Origin: an uncultured Bacteroidales bacterium
GTDB taxonomy: Bacteria > Bacteroidota > Bacteroidia > Bacteroidales > Muribaculaceae
DNA length: 64,000 nt
Assembly (NCBI GenBank): GCA_949289215.1
Contig: CASENC010000007.1
Span: forward strand, 1 to 64,000
Direction of reading: 5' to 3'
Numbering within the stretch: the stretch's first letter is position 1; the number at the start of each line of letters is the position of its first letter. The position numbers and the translations under genes were made by a program. The notes below the pieces were generated by a model. It was not told the origin of the DNA, did no database searches, and worked only from the letters and a program-made list of their open reading frames with translations. Below, one piece after another: positions 27,709-36,419 of this stretch.

Positions 27709-27746
27709 AGGGCAGGCTTCCTCGCTTGGAAGTCTGCCCTTTTCGT
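27709..27746 (+). terminator. Intrinsic terminator-like hairpin
   Basis: GGGCAGGCTTCC and GGAAGTCTGCCC pair (one G-U) around TCGCTT, followed by TTTTCGTT. It lies in the gene-free region after the cupin remnant. Confidence 0.65.
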
Positions 27747-27891
27747 TACCTTTGTTTCTACCACAAAACATCATAACGATAGGCAAAGCCGTACATATTT
27801 TCCTATACAGCCGGTGTCTGTACAACCGACAAGTTTGTTGCGCAAATTCATGCAAGCATGATTTGCCTTTGCGCTCACCTTGCACTATCTT

Positions 27892-27915
27892 GGGTCCATC
27901 CGAAAACTCGGTTGT
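27892..27915. repeat. IS-end-like sequence, second copy
   Basis: On the minus strand it reads ACAACCGAGTTTTCGGA then TGGACCC. It matches 118-140 at about 19 of 23 positions by eye. It supports past presence of a related element next to the decayed cupin gene. Confidence 0.35.
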
Positions 27916-28086
27916 GTAATCCCTAATAATCTAATAAGTTACGCCAATTGTTACAATCTTGCTTTTGAAATGCTCGATTTAGTAACGCAACTCCGGTTCA
28001 AGTTGGCTTTCAGGCGGTTTTACTTGGCACGCGCCAAAATCGCCAAGATCTCATAAATCATTAACTTTCAATCATATTTCCGTGAT

Positions 28087-28120
28087 TTGCTCAATATCTC
28101 ACTTTTTTATATTATCTTTG
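28087..28120 (+). promoter_or_regulatory. Promoter of glnS
   Basis: TATCTTTG (28113-28120) matches TAnnTTTG. The nearest TTG (28087-28089) is 23 bases upstream, slightly long. The leader to the ATG is about 40 bases. Confidence 0.5.
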
Positions 28121-28167
28121 CCGCATTAATAAAAATAGCTATTGTTTTATAATTTTATTTTTGACAA

Positions 28168-29880
28168 ATGGCAGAGATTTCAGACAACAATAATGCCGAA
28201 CCACGGAAAAATTTAAATTTCGTAGAACAAATAGTTGCCGACGACTTGGCCGCAGGCAAAAACGGCGGAAGGCTTAACACCCGTTTCCCGCCCGAGCCTA
28301 ACGGATACTTGCACATAGGACACGCAAAGGCTATATGCATGGACTTCGGCGTTGCAGAAAAATTCGGCGGCACCTGCAATTTACGTTTCGATGACACTAA
28401 TCCTACGAAAGAAGATGTGGAATATGTGGAATCAATCAAGGAAGACATTCATTGGCTTGGTTTTGACTGGGGCAACCGCGAATATTATGCGTCGGACTAT
28501 TTCCCGAAATTATTTGACCTCGCAATACGTCTTATAAAAGAAGGCAAGGCATACGTCGATGACCAATCCTCGGAAGAGATTGCCGCACAAAAAGGTACGC
28601 CGACAACTCCGGGGCAAAACAGCCCGTACCGTAACCGCTCGGTCGAAGAAAACCTCGACCTGTTCTTGCGCATGAATGCCGGAGAATTTGAAGAAGGTTC
28701 TCGCGTGTTACGTGCAAAAATCGACATGGCTTCGTCCAATATGCACTTCCGCGACCCCATCATGTATCGTATAATCAAGACTCCGCACCACCGCACAGGC
28801 ACTACGTGGAAAGTTTATCCGATGTATGACTTCGCACACGGACAGAGCGACTTCTTCGAGGGTGTCACACATTCGATATGTACACTCGAATTTGTACCCC
28901 ACCGTCCGCTATATGATTACTTTATCGACATGATTGCCGATGAAAGTTACCGCCCACGCCAAATCGAATTTAACCGTCTCAACCTTACTTACACGGTAAT
29001 GAGCAAGCGCAAATTGTTGCAATTGGTCAAAGAGGGATTGGTTTCAGGCTGGGACGACCCGCGAATGCCCACCATTTGCGGTCTGCGCCGACGCGGTTAC
29101 ACTCCCGAATCGATAAAGGCTTTCATCGATGCTATCGGATACACCAAATATGAGGCACTCAACGATATCTCGTTGCTCGAACACAGCATACGCGAAGACC
29201 TGAACAAGCGCGCCAACCGCGTGAGCGCAGTCATCGACCCTGTAAAAGTGATAATCACCAATTATCCCGAAGGACAAACCGAGATGCTCACAATCGAAAA
29301 CAATCCCGAAGATGCCGAGGCCGGAACACACGAAATGCCGTTCTCCCGGGAAATATACATCGAGCGTGCCGACTTCATGGAAAATCCGCCGAAAAAGTTC
29401 TTCCGTCTCGCTCCCGACCGTGAAGTGCGCTTGAAAGCCGGTTACATAATCAAATGCACTGGTTTCAAGAAAGATGCCGATGGAAACATCGAGGAAATAT
29501 ATTGCGAACACGACCCCGAGTCGAAGAGCGGTATGCCCGGCTCGATGCGCAAGGTGAAAGGCACGTTGCACTGGGTATCGGTGGCACATTGCAAAAATGC
29601 CGAAGTCCGCTTGTATGACCGTCTTTTCAGCTGCGAAAATCCTGCCGAGGAAAAAGACCGTGACTTCCGCGAACTGCTCAATCCCAATTCGCTTAAAGTG
29701 GTTGATAACGTGAAAATTGAACCATACCTTGCCGAAACTGCCCATGTGGGCGACCACTACCAGTTCCAACGCACAGGTTATTTCACGGTTGACCCCGACT
29801 CCACGGCCGAAAAAATAGTATTCAACCGCACCATCTCGCTAAAAGACAGTTGGGCAAAAGAACAAAACAAAAACAATTAG
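28168..29880 (+). CDS. glnS: Glutamine-tRNA ligase
   Basis: GlnRS charges tRNA-Gln directly with glutamine. The 570-residue class I synthetase has the HIGH motif in [16 protein letters not shown] near residues 42-57, the KMSKS-equivalent [11 protein letters not shown], and the C-terminal anticodon-binding beta-barrels ([27 protein letters not shown]). Length matches bacterial GlnRS. Confidence 0.95.
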   Translation: MAEISDNNNAEPRKNLNFVEQIVADDLAAGKNGGRLNTRFPPEPNGYLHIGHAKAICMDFGVAEKFGGTCNLRFDDTNPTKEDVEYVESIKEDIHWLGFDWGNREYYASDYFPKLFDLAIRLIKEGKAYVDDQSSEEIAAQKGTPTTPGQNSPYRNRSVEENLDLFLRMNAGEFEEGSRVLRAKIDMASSNMHFRDPIMYRIIKTPHHRTGTTWKVYPMYDFAHGQSDFFEGVTHSICTLEFVPHRPLYDYFIDMIADESYRPRQIEFNRLNLTYTVMSKRKLLQLVKEGLVSGWDDPRMPTICGLRRRGYTPESIKAFIDAIGYTKYEALNDISLLEHSIREDLNKRANRVSAVIDPVKVIITNYPEGQTEMLTIENNPEDAEAGTHEMPFSREIYIERADFMENPPKKFFRLAPDREVRLKAGYIIKCTGFKKDADGNIEEIYCEHDPESKSGMPGSMRKVKGTLHWVSVAHCKNAEVRLYDRLFSCENPAEEKDRDFRELLNPNSLKVVDNVKIEPYLAETAHVGDHYQFQRTGYFTVDPDSTAEKIVFNRTISLKDSWAKEQNKNN

Positions 29881-29906
29881 CCAATAATTCCACTATAATT
29901 ACCATC

Positions 29907-29952
29907 CCCCTGTTACGGTGAATGATTGATTTACCATGACAGGGGAATTTTT
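29907..29952 (+). terminator. Terminator of glnS
   Basis: CCCCTGT pairs with ACAGGGG, extended by imperfect inner pairing, then TTTTTAT. Confidence 0.8.
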
Positions 29953-30122
29953 ATATCTATAAATAGTTAACCGAAACTCAATATCTTGAAATACTCTTAA
30001 CCAAATACCACAGACGCTATTAAACACAAAAAGTTTTACATTTTTATCAAACCGATTATTATTGAGCCACAAAGCAACAACTCTTTGAGCCTCACAGCAA
30101 CTTTCTTAAACGCAGTCCTCTC

Positions 30123-30130
30123 TACCTTTG
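30123..30130 (+). promoter_or_regulatory. -7 element of the redox cassette
   Basis: TACCTTTG, 39 bases before the first gene start at 30170. No good -33 TTG at normal spacing, so activation by the cassette's AraC-type regulator is possible but not shown. Confidence 0.45.
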
Positions 30131-30169
30131 CATCAAAAATCAGATGTAATAAAGCAATAGGTAGAAACA

Positions 30170-30600
30170 ATGAAACAGTTTTTATTTGTAAACGGAAGTC
30201 CTAACAGGAACGGCAATACGGTAGCAATGGCACATCGGCTGCTTTCCAGCAAAGAATATGAGACATTGCATCTTGTTGATTACAAGATTTATCCTTTGGG
30301 GCAATCTTTTGCTGATGACCAATTTGATACATTCTCGTAATGGGTTCTCCTGTTTATTGGCATTCTATGACCGGACAGTTCAGGACTTTGCTCGATCGCA
30401 TTTATGAATCCACTTACAAGCATCAGTTGAAAGGGAAAGACCTCTACTTCATTTTTCAAGGGGCTGCCCCATCCTCAGCCATGCTTGAAGCCGGAAGCTA
30501 TACGATGGGGATTTTCTGCCGTTTGTTCGGCTTGGATTACAAAGGAATGGCTACTAATATGAGAGAAGCGGAAAGATTAGGAACTAATTTATTAAAGTAA
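30170..30600 (+). pseudogene. Flavodoxin-like NAD(P)H oxidoreductase, broken
   Basis: The first part reads MKQFLFVNGSPNRNGNTVAMAHRL... to SFADDQFDT, the FMN-phosphate loop and following strand of an FMN reductase. It then meets a TAA at 30338. The second part, in another frame from about 30335, reads ILVMGSPVYWHSMTGQFRTLLDRIYES and runs to ...RLGTNLLK. Relatives continue smoothly from the first to the second part with roughly 10-15 more residues. A short frame-shifting deletion at the junction near 30330 is the simplest explanation. Neither fragment alone would keep the full FMN site. Confidence 0.8.
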
Positions 30601-30606
30601 TATACA

Positions 30607-31335
30607 ATGGATAAAATGACAATCGTAGTGGTAGGAGCCGGACATGGTCTGGGCAACCACGTGGCTAAGAGATTTGGCAAGGAAGGTTTCCGTGTCGTGC
30701 TGATGGCACGTAACGGCGAGTCGTTGAAACGTTACCAAAAGGAATTTACCGCCGAAGGCATTGAAACATATGTACACAAGACGGATGCCGAACATCCGGA
30801 AACATTGGACGTAGCTTTCGCTTGGGTGAAACAGCAGCTCGGAACGCCGGATGTTCTTGTCTATAATGTAGGCATCACGGCGGCAGACGAGCCTGACAAA
30901 ATGGATAATGCGGAACTGATGCACCATTATCAGATAGACGTAGCGAGTGCGTGGCATTGTGTGCAGTTGGTTGCGGATGAGGATTTCAGCAAGAAACAAG
31001 GCGTTATCCTCTTTACAGGCGGCGGTTTGGCAATGTATCCGTTGGCATCGTTTACACCGCTTTCTATCGACAAGGCGGCACTCCGTGCATTGGCTTGCCT
31101 GCTACACGATGAGCTTAAACCGAAAGGCATCTATGTCGGCACGCTGACGGTGTGCGGCTCGATAGGCATAGACACCTATTTCGCTCCGGCACGGATGGCG
31201 GAAACCTATTGGCAGATGTACAATGAACGCTGTGCGTGGGAAGTCCGTTACGAATATCCCGAACTGCAAGAAAGCGACCTTCTCGCGCAGGAGTATTGGG
31301 CGAAAGTCTATGAATTAGCAGAGAAGTATAAATAA
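30607..31335 (+). CDS. Atypical short-chain dehydrogenase/reductase family protein
   Basis: The 242-residue Rossmann protein has the nucleotide loop VVVGAGHGLG (residues 7-16) and the NVGI-type NNAG position. At the active site the usual Ser and Tyr are missing. The segment is LFTGGGLAMYPLASFTPLSIDKAAL: the Lys (156) is kept but the residue four before it is Leu152, and the Ser position is in GGG. A related SDR subgroup with this pattern exists in other bacteria as I recall, so it is not a point decay. Activity may be lost or altered. It begins six bases after the broken reductase. Confidence 0.8.
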   Translation: MDKMTIVVVGAGHGLGNHVAKRFGKEGFRVVLMARNGESLKRYQKEFTAEGIETYVHKTDAEHPETLDVAFAWVKQQLGTPDVLVYNVGITAADEPDKMDNAELMHHYQIDVASAWHCVQLVADEDFSKKQGVILFTGGGLAMYPLASFTPLSIDKAALRALACLLHDELKPKGIYVGTLTVCGSIGIDTYFAPARMAETYWQMYNERCAWEVRYEYPELQESDLLAQEYWAKVYELAEKYK

Positions 31336-31344
31336 CATAACAAG

Positions 31345-31875
31345 ATGAAGATAACTATCTTATCAGGAAGTCCGCGCAGGAACGGCAATTCGGTTTACCT
31401 CGCCCGGCAGTTTATGAAAGGCGCGGAAGAAGCCGGACACAAAGTGTTCTTCTTCGACTGCGCCGCCCATAACATCAATGGTTGCTTGGGATGCGGCCAT
31501 TGTGGGATGAACGGAGATTGTGTGCAGAAAGATGATTTCGACATCGTGCGGCCTCACCTGTTGGAAGCCGATGTGATAGTGCTGGCGACACCTATCTATT
31601 ACTTCTCCTTCACTTCTCAACTTAAAAAGGTGACCGACCGTTTTTATGCCATCAATGGCAGACTCTTGAACAAAAAGAGCGTCCTGTTGGCATCTATGGC
31701 CAATCCGTCGGAACGGGTGGCTTATCTTGCCGTTGCCGTCTATCAGTCCATCGCCAATTTCCTGCATTGGCAGGACATGGGTCATATACTGGCCACGCAC
31801 CTTTGGAATCCGGAGGATATACGCAACACGGACTTCGGCAAGCAGGCATACGAGTTAGGAAAGAACATTAAATGA
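31345..31875 (+). CDS. Flavodoxin-fold NAD(P)H oxidoreductase, iron-sulfur flavoprotein type
   Basis: The 176-residue protein opens with the FMN-phosphate loop SGSPRRNGNS (residues 7-16). Cys47, Cys50, Cys53 and Cys59 form a CX2CX2CX5C motif (GCLGCGHCGMNGDC), the spacing that binds a 4Fe-4S cluster in iron-sulfur flavoproteins. IYYFSFTSQLKKVTDRFYA forms the flavin-side helix. It probably moves electrons between a donor and a small-molecule or protein acceptor; the substrate is unknown. Same strand and close spacing place it in the redox cassette operon. Confidence 0.8.
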   Translation: MKITILSGSPRRNGNSVYLARQFMKGAEEAGHKVFFFDCAAHNINGCLGCGHCGMNGDCVQKDDFDIVRPHLLEADVIVLATPIYYFSFTSQLKKVTDRFYAINGRLLNKKSVLLASMANPSERVAYLAVAVYQSIANFLHWQDMGHILATHLWNPEDIRNTDFGKQAYELGKNIK

Positions 31876-31884
31876 CACAGAAAG

Positions 31885-32886
31885 ATGAAAACAAGAAAAC
31901 TAAGAGACATAGAAGTATCCGCCATCGGTATGGGTTGTATGAGCTTCACCCACGCCTACGGAAAAGCTCCCGAAGAAAAGGAAGCCATACGGCTGGTGCA
32001 TCGGGCATTCGAGTTGGGCTGCACTTTCTTTGATACAGCGGAAATGTATTCCTTCTTTAAGAACGAGGAGTTTGTGGGCAAAGCTCTCAAAGAACTGCCG
32101 CGCGACAAGGTGGTCATCTCCGATAAGTTCTGGCCGAAGCCCTTGCCCGGACAGGCTATGCCCGAAGGGAAACTTAGCGAGGCTGGCATCCGCAAGTCCA
32201 TCGAAGGCTCGTTGAAACGTCTCCGAACGGACTACATCGACATTTACACGGAGCATCAGATGGAGGACGGGAACGAGGAACAGGTGGCCTATGTGATGGG
32301 CTTGCTCATCAAAGAAGGCAAGATTCGCGGCTGGGGACAGTCGTCGCCCTCTGCCGAACAAATACGCAAGGCGAACGCTGTCACACCAATTACCGCCTTA
32401 CAGAGCGAATACTCCATGATGGAGCGCAAATGGGAAAAGAACGTGCTGCCGCTCTGCCGCGAATTGGGCATCGGCTTCGTGGCGTTCTCGCCAATGGGCA
32501 ACGGTTTCCTGAGCGGCAAGTACACCCCATCAGACAAGTTCCAAGGCGACGATGTACGCCGAGTCATCACCCGATTCTCGCCGAAGAATATGGAAGCTAA
32601 TCAGCCATTGCTTGATTTGGTAAACCTATATGCAGAACAGAAAGGATGCACGGCGGCCCAAATCAGCCTCGCGTGGGTATTGAAGGGCGGCGACTTCATC
32701 GTGCCCATCCCCGGAATGCGCAGCGAAAGCCGCATCGCGGAAAACCTCGGCGCGGCGGACATCGAACTGACGGATGAGGAATACGCCGCCCTCACCGCCG
32801 CCTTAAACAAGATTGAGATACACGGCGACCGTGACGGCAAGGACATCGCAAAACTGGGAACCGTGCCGGATAATGTGGACAGGTAA
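31885..32886 (+). CDS. Aldo/keto reductase (YajO/Tas-like group)
   Basis: The 333-residue TIM-barrel NADPH reductase has the catalytic tetrad in order: Asp and Tyr in TFFDTAEMYSFF, Lys in VVISDKFWP and His in YTEHQMED. The cofactor region is VPIPGMRSESRIAENLGA. The clade commonly reduces aldehydes and ketones. G+C is visibly higher than in the housekeeping genes of the window, as in the AraC gene further down. Confidence 0.87.
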   Translation: MKTRKLRDIEVSAIGMGCMSFTHAYGKAPEEKEAIRLVHRAFELGCTFFDTAEMYSFFKNEEFVGKALKELPRDKVVISDKFWPKPLPGQAMPEGKLSEAGIRKSIEGSLKRLRTDYIDIYTEHQMEDGNEEQVAYVMGLLIKEGKIRGWGQSSPSAEQIRKANAVTPITALQSEYSMMERKWEKNVLPLCRELGIGFVAFSPMGNGFLSGKYTPSDKFQGDDVRRVITRFSPKNMEANQPLLDLVNLYAEQKGCTAAQISLAWVLKGGDFIVPIPGMRSESRIAENLGAADIELTDEEYAALTAALNKIEIHGDRDGKDIAKLGTVPDNVDR

Positions 32887-32900
32887 AAAACAGCGAATGT

Positions 32901-33707
32901 ATGAATAACTTGGAATACATAAAATTAAACAATGGCGTGGAAATGTCTCGTATCGGTTATGGAGTGTATCTGATTCCCTCCGGTATCACGGAACGATGTG
33001 TCCGAGATGCTTTGAATGTCGGCTATCGTTCCATTGATACGGCACAATGTTATTATAACGAGCGCGAAGTCGGAACAGCCGTGCGTAAATCGGGCATTCC
33101 ACGCCATGAAATTTTTGTCACGACCAAATTATGGGGCGGGTCAGGTTACAAAGATACTGTGGCGTCCATCAATTCCTCCCTGAACAAGTTGGGGTTGGAC
33201 TATATAGACTTGTTGCTCATTCATGAGCCGACTGGCGACATACCGGAGATTTACCGTGCCATGGAAGATGCGTATCATGCTGGTAAGCTACGGGCTATCG
33301 GAGTGGCCAATTTCCTTGATGATGCTTATTTGCAGCTTGTAAAGCAAGTCAAAGTAATTCCTGCGGTCAATCAAGTGGAAACACATGTATTCCGGCAGCA
33401 ATCCTCGCTTCGAAACCTGATGGAGCAATATGGCACACGGCACGAAGCGTGGTCGCCGCTTGCTGCCGGGCGAAATGGGATTTTCACCAATCCTGTTTTG
33501 ACTGAGATAGCCCATGCCCACGGTAAAAGCGTGGCACAGGTGGCATTGCGTTTCCTTTTCCAACAAGGTATCATTGTCATCCCGAAATCCACTCATAAAG
33601 AACGTATGAGGGAAAATGAGGAAATAAACGATTTTATCTTGACTGATGAAGAAATGCAATGTATAAAAACACTTGAACAAGGAAAAAGTTTGTTCGGGTG
33701 GTGGTGA
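32901..33707 (+). CDS. Aldo/keto reductase (2,5-diketogluconate reductase-like)
   Basis: The 268-residue reductase has DTAQCYYNEREVG (Asp, Tyr), VTTKLWGGSG (Lys) and DLLLIHEP (His), with the C-terminal VIPKSTHKERMREN binding the NADPH phosphate. These all fit the AKR family with small carbonyl substrates. Its codon use is more A/T-rich than the preceding reductase, so the cassette is mosaic. It is only distantly related to the other AKR in the cluster and not a recent duplicate. Confidence 0.88.
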   Translation: MNNLEYIKLNNGVEMSRIGYGVYLIPSGITERCVRDALNVGYRSIDTAQCYYNEREVGTAVRKSGIPRHEIFVTTKLWGGSGYKDTVASINSSLNKLGLDYIDLLLIHEPTGDIPEIYRAMEDAYHAGKLRAIGVANFLDDAYLQLVKQVKVIPAVNQVETHVFRQQSSLRNLMEQYGTRHEAWSPLAAGRNGIFTNPVLTEIAHAHGKSVAQVALRFLFQQGIIVIPKSTHKERMRENEEINDFILTDEEMQCIKTLEQGKSLFGWW

Positions 33708-33727
33708 ATGATTAATTTTGAAATATT

Positions 33728-34555
33728 ATGTTGAAAGAATCGCAAGTATATAACCATTGGGACATCGTGTACAGTTGCTTTGTTCCGGACGAAATGCTGT
33801 CGGAACACCGCCTGCCGATACACGTGCTCATCTACGTCTATTCGGGCGAAATGGTGGTGGAGGACGAGGGGCGGACGCTGACCGTCGGCGCAGGCAGTTA
33901 CGTGTTCCTCAAGCGCGACCATCAGGTGAAACTGCTGAAACACACGGCGGACGGTGCGCCCTACAAGGCCATCAGCATCCGCTTCGAGCAGGGCTTTCTG
34001 CGCGACTTCTTCAGTCGTCTGGACAAGACGGCATTGCCCTCGGACGTGAAGCGCATCCGCGAGGCTGCCATCGTGCTGCCCCAGTCCCCCGCCCTGCAAA
34101 GCCTGTTCCTCTCGCTCTTCCCCTACACGGACGCGAATGTCAAGCCGAATGACGAAATCATCCGCTTGAAGATGCAGGAGGCTGTCTATTGTCTGCTCGA
34201 CACCGACGCACGTTTCTATCCCACACTGTTTGACTTCAATGAGGCGTGGAAGATCGACCTGCTGCCCTTTATGGAGGCGAACTACACGCAGGATATGACG
34301 TTGGAGGAATTTGCCACTTACACCGGGCGCAGCCTCGCCACCTTCAAGCGCGACTTCGCCAAGGTGAGCGACCTCTCGCCGGAGAAGTGGCTCATCAGGA
34401 AGCGTCTGGACAAGGCATACGAGATGCTCCGCGACGGAAAGCACAAGCCTTCGGATGTGTATTACGAAGTGGGCTTCAAGAACCGCTCGCATTTCTCCAT
34501 CGCCTTCAAGCGGCAGTTCGGCGTGCCACCGGGAGGGGTGGCGGTGAGTGTATAA
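33728..34555 (+). CDS. AraC-family transcriptional regulator
   Basis: The 275-residue protein has an N-terminal cupin-like sensor domain (LIYVYSGEMVVEDEGRTLTVGAGSYVFLKRDHQV). The C-terminal AraC DNA-binding domain begins near 180, with two helix-turn-helix units (MTLEEFATYTGRSLATFKRDFAKV and PSDVYYEVGFKNRSHFSIAFKRQFG). The region is strikingly G+C-rich against the flanking genes. It sits inside the redox cassette on the same strand, so it most likely controls it, perhaps sensing a reactive carbonyl or quinone; that signal is inference. Confidence 0.88.
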   Translation: MLKESQVYNHWDIVYSCFVPDEMLSEHRLPIHVLIYVYSGEMVVEDEGRTLTVGAGSYVFLKRDHQVKLLKHTADGAPYKAISIRFEQGFLRDFFSRLDKTALPSDVKRIREAAIVLPQSPALQSLFLSLFPYTDANVKPNDEIIRLKMQEAVYCLLDTDARFYPTLFDFNEAWKIDLLPFMEANYTQDMTLEEFATYTGRSLATFKRDFAKVSDLSPEKWLIRKRLDKAYEMLRDGKHKPSDVYYEVGFKNRSHFSIAFKRQFGVPPGGVAVSV

Positions 34556-34573
34556 CCTAAAAACAAGCATACA

Positions 34574-35134
34574 ATGAAGAAAATTTTAATCGTGTCGGGA
34601 CATCCCGACCTGAATGACTCGTTTGCAGGCAAAACGATATTGGAAGAGACAAGGACGCTGCTGCCCGGAGCCGAGTTCGTCTATCTGGACAAGCTCTATC
34701 CGGACTTCCGCATAGACGTGCAGGCGGAACAAGAACGCCTGCTCCGTGCCGACATCATCGTGCTGCAATACCCATTGTTCTGGTACAGCGCACCCTCGCT
34801 GTTGCACCGCTGGATGGAACAGACCTTCACGCACGGTTTCTCTCACGGCAGGACAGGCGACAAGCTACATGGCAAACAGCTCGTGCTGTCCTTCACATCC
34901 GGCGCACCCGAAGAAATGTACCGCTATGACGGACCGCAACATTACCCCATCGACGACTTCCTGCCACCTTACAAGCAAATGGCAAACCTCTGCGGCATGG
35001 AGTGGTGCGGCTATGTGTACAGTGGAGGACTGTCGTATGCCAGCCGTCACGATGCAGCAGAGTTGGCAAGAATGAAAGAAAAGGCTATCCGCCATGCGCA
35101 TCTGTTGGTGGAGAAGTTGAAAGGATTGGAATAG
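34574..35134 (+). CDS. NAD(P)H quinone reductase-like flavoprotein (KefF/MdaB type)
   Basis: The 186-residue flavodoxin-2 (PF02525) protein has ILIVSGHPDLNDSFAGK at the FMN or FAD phosphate site, VLQYPLFWYSAPSLLHRWMEQTFTHGFSHG and a C-terminal helix. Relatives reduce quinones or regulate potassium efflux; no KefC-type channel is adjacent, so quinone or nitro/azo reduction is more likely. It is the last gene of the cassette and is followed by a strong terminator. Confidence 0.85.
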   Translation: MKKILIVSGHPDLNDSFAGKTILEETRTLLPGAEFVYLDKLYPDFRIDVQAEQERLLRADIIVLQYPLFWYSAPSLLHRWMEQTFTHGFSHGRTGDKLHGKQLVLSFTSGAPEEMYRYDGPQHYPIDDFLPPYKQMANLCGMEWCGYVYSGGLSYASRHDAAELARMKEKAIRHAHLLVEKLKGLE

Positions 35135-35143
35135 AATCAAAAT

Positions 35144-35183
35144 AAATCCGGTTTAAAATTTTAAGCGAATTTAAACCGGATTT
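35144..35183 (+). terminator. Terminator of the redox cassette
   Basis: AAATCCGGTTTAAA and TTTAAACCGGATTT are a perfect 14-pair inverted repeat with a 12-base loop, ending in TTTTC. It may also block traffic in the other direction. Confidence 0.85.
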
Positions 35184-35245
35184 TCAATACTTCGAGTAGT
35201 TACGTTTCTTCAGTTATATACTACGACAACCTATCGCATTTTATA

Positions 35246-36103
35246 TTATTTTATCAAACCTGTATTGACTAACTTCAGCATCGTCCAGCGATTTTTTTCG
35301 TTGTATAACACTTGTGACAAACCGAGCGGAGCGGCTGCCTGCATCACCACAGGAATATCTTCGACATAAAACCCGCTAAGCAACATGGTTCCTCCTGGCT
35401 TTAAAGCTTTCACATAACGGTCTATGTCACCTGTAATAATATTACGGTTTATATTGGCAAAAAGGAAATCGGCAGCTTCCATTCCGACAAGCAACGACGC
35501 ATCACCATGTAATAATTTCACATTGCCTGCGTTATTCAGCCCCACATTCTCAATGGCATTACGATAAGCGTCTTCATCAATTTCTATTCCTGCAACACAG
35601 CCTGCACCACGCATCGAGGCAAGAATGGCAAGAATTCCCGTACCGGTACCCATATCTATCACCGAACGCCCTCTTACATCTTCCCTCAATATTTGTTCCA
35701 CCATAAGGCTCGTAGTCTCATGGTGCCCTGTGCCGAATGCCATCTTAGGGTCGATAACTATTTCATATTCAAGTTTCGGATAATCGGTGTGGAATGTGCT
35801 GTGTATCACACACCGGTCGGCAATGGTCATGGGCTTGAAATAATTCTTCTCCCACTCCTCATTCCAGTTCCTGCCTTTAATTTCCTCCACACTCCATGTC
35901 ACTGCAGCTGTTACACCCGATTCCTCCACCGCCGCTTTTACGGCATCGGCATTAAAAATCTTTTCGGGTATATAAGCATCGGTTCCATCGGCTGTAGGCT
36001 CAAAGCATTCATAGCCGTAATCGGCAAGCGCGGCAACAAGTATATCGGCTTGCATTTCATCGTATGGTGACAATCTAAATGTCACCTTCACATAATCATT
36101 CAT
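35246..36103 (-). CDS. prmA: Ribosomal protein L11 methyltransferase
   Basis: PrmA methylates lysines and the N-terminus of ribosomal protein L11. The 285-residue protein has the N-terminal L11-binding domain (residues 1 to about 95) and a SAM-dependent methyltransferase domain with motif I VIDMGTGTGILAILA and the family motif KMAFGTGHHETT. It overlaps the gene upstream by four bases, linking it to the small envelope genes. Confidence 0.93.
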   Translation of the reverse strand: MNDYVKVTFRLSPYDEMQADILVAALADYGYECFEPTADGTDAYIPEKIFNADAVKAAVEESGVTAAVTWSVEEIKGRNWNEEWEKNYFKPMTIADRCVIHSTFHTDYPKLEYEIVIDPKMAFGTGHHETTSLMVEQILREDVRGRSVIDMGTGTGILAILASMRGAGCVAGIEIDEDAYRNAIENVGLNNAGNVKLLHGDASLLVGMEAADFLFANINRNIITGDIDRYVKALKPGGTMLLSGFYVEDIPVVMQAAAPLGLSQVLYNEKNRWTMLKLVNTGLIK

Positions 36104-36411
36104 CGTCTTTTCCCTTTAAACGACCGCCATAAGTTTATGGCAGTTCTGACTGATTTATAACCAATAATCAAGTAATTGAAATATTTCAACTTCCCGGTAA
36201 ACCGTTTGCCCTTTGTACCAAGCAGGCGCGATTTAGTTTCGGCCAGCGACCCTGTCGCTGCCTTGAACGACTCGGCAAGCCTGCCCTTTTGCATTTCGAG
36301 CTTCACAAGAGCCACTGCCCGGCGATACTTCAATTCATCGATGGTGTAACCGCGCCATTCCTGTTTTGCATTGCCATCGATCAACTTATTTTCGGTGCTT
36401 TCTGTTACCAT
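36100..36411 (-). CDS. Small basic protein of unknown function (103 aa)
   Basis: The protein begins MVTESTENKLIDGNAKQEW and has a charged amphipathic helix (YRRAVALVKLEMQKGRLAESF). A basic C-terminus follows (...NLWRSFKGKRR), possibly preceded by one weak hydrophobic stretch, LKYFNYLIIGYKSVRTAI. I recognise no family. It lies between a holin-like gene and prmA, nine bases from the former and overlapping the latter, so it belongs to the same transcript. Confidence 0.65.
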   Translation of the reverse strand: MVTESTENKLIDGNAKQEWRGYTIDELKYRRAVALVKLEMQKGRLAESFKAATGSLAETKSRLLGTKGKRFTGKLKYFNYLIIGYKSVRTAINLWRSFKGKRR

Positions 36412-36419
36412 TCTGCCTA

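Larger units (their letters stand above)
27624..28080. other. Gene-free stretch with possible IS debris
   Basis: No protein frame is supported here. Visible structures are: TTTCTATTG and CAATAGAAA as inverted repeats near 27666 and 27700; a terminator-like hairpin at 27709-27746 followed by a TACCTTTG motif near 27747; and at 27892-27915 a match to the IS-end-like sequence at the window's left edge. These look like remains of insertion elements, but no transposase fragment could be recognised. Confidence 0.35.

Noticed and set aside
30170-30600. Programmed frameshift in the flavodoxin-like gene
   Set aside because: Residues are missing at the junction relative to homologues, and no slippery sequence precedes the stop, so deletion is simpler.
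33593-34570. Minus-strand open frame (325 codons) opposite the AraC regulator
   Set aside because: The G+C-rich DNA keeps the antisense frame open; the sense frame has clear AraC motifs and the antisense has none.
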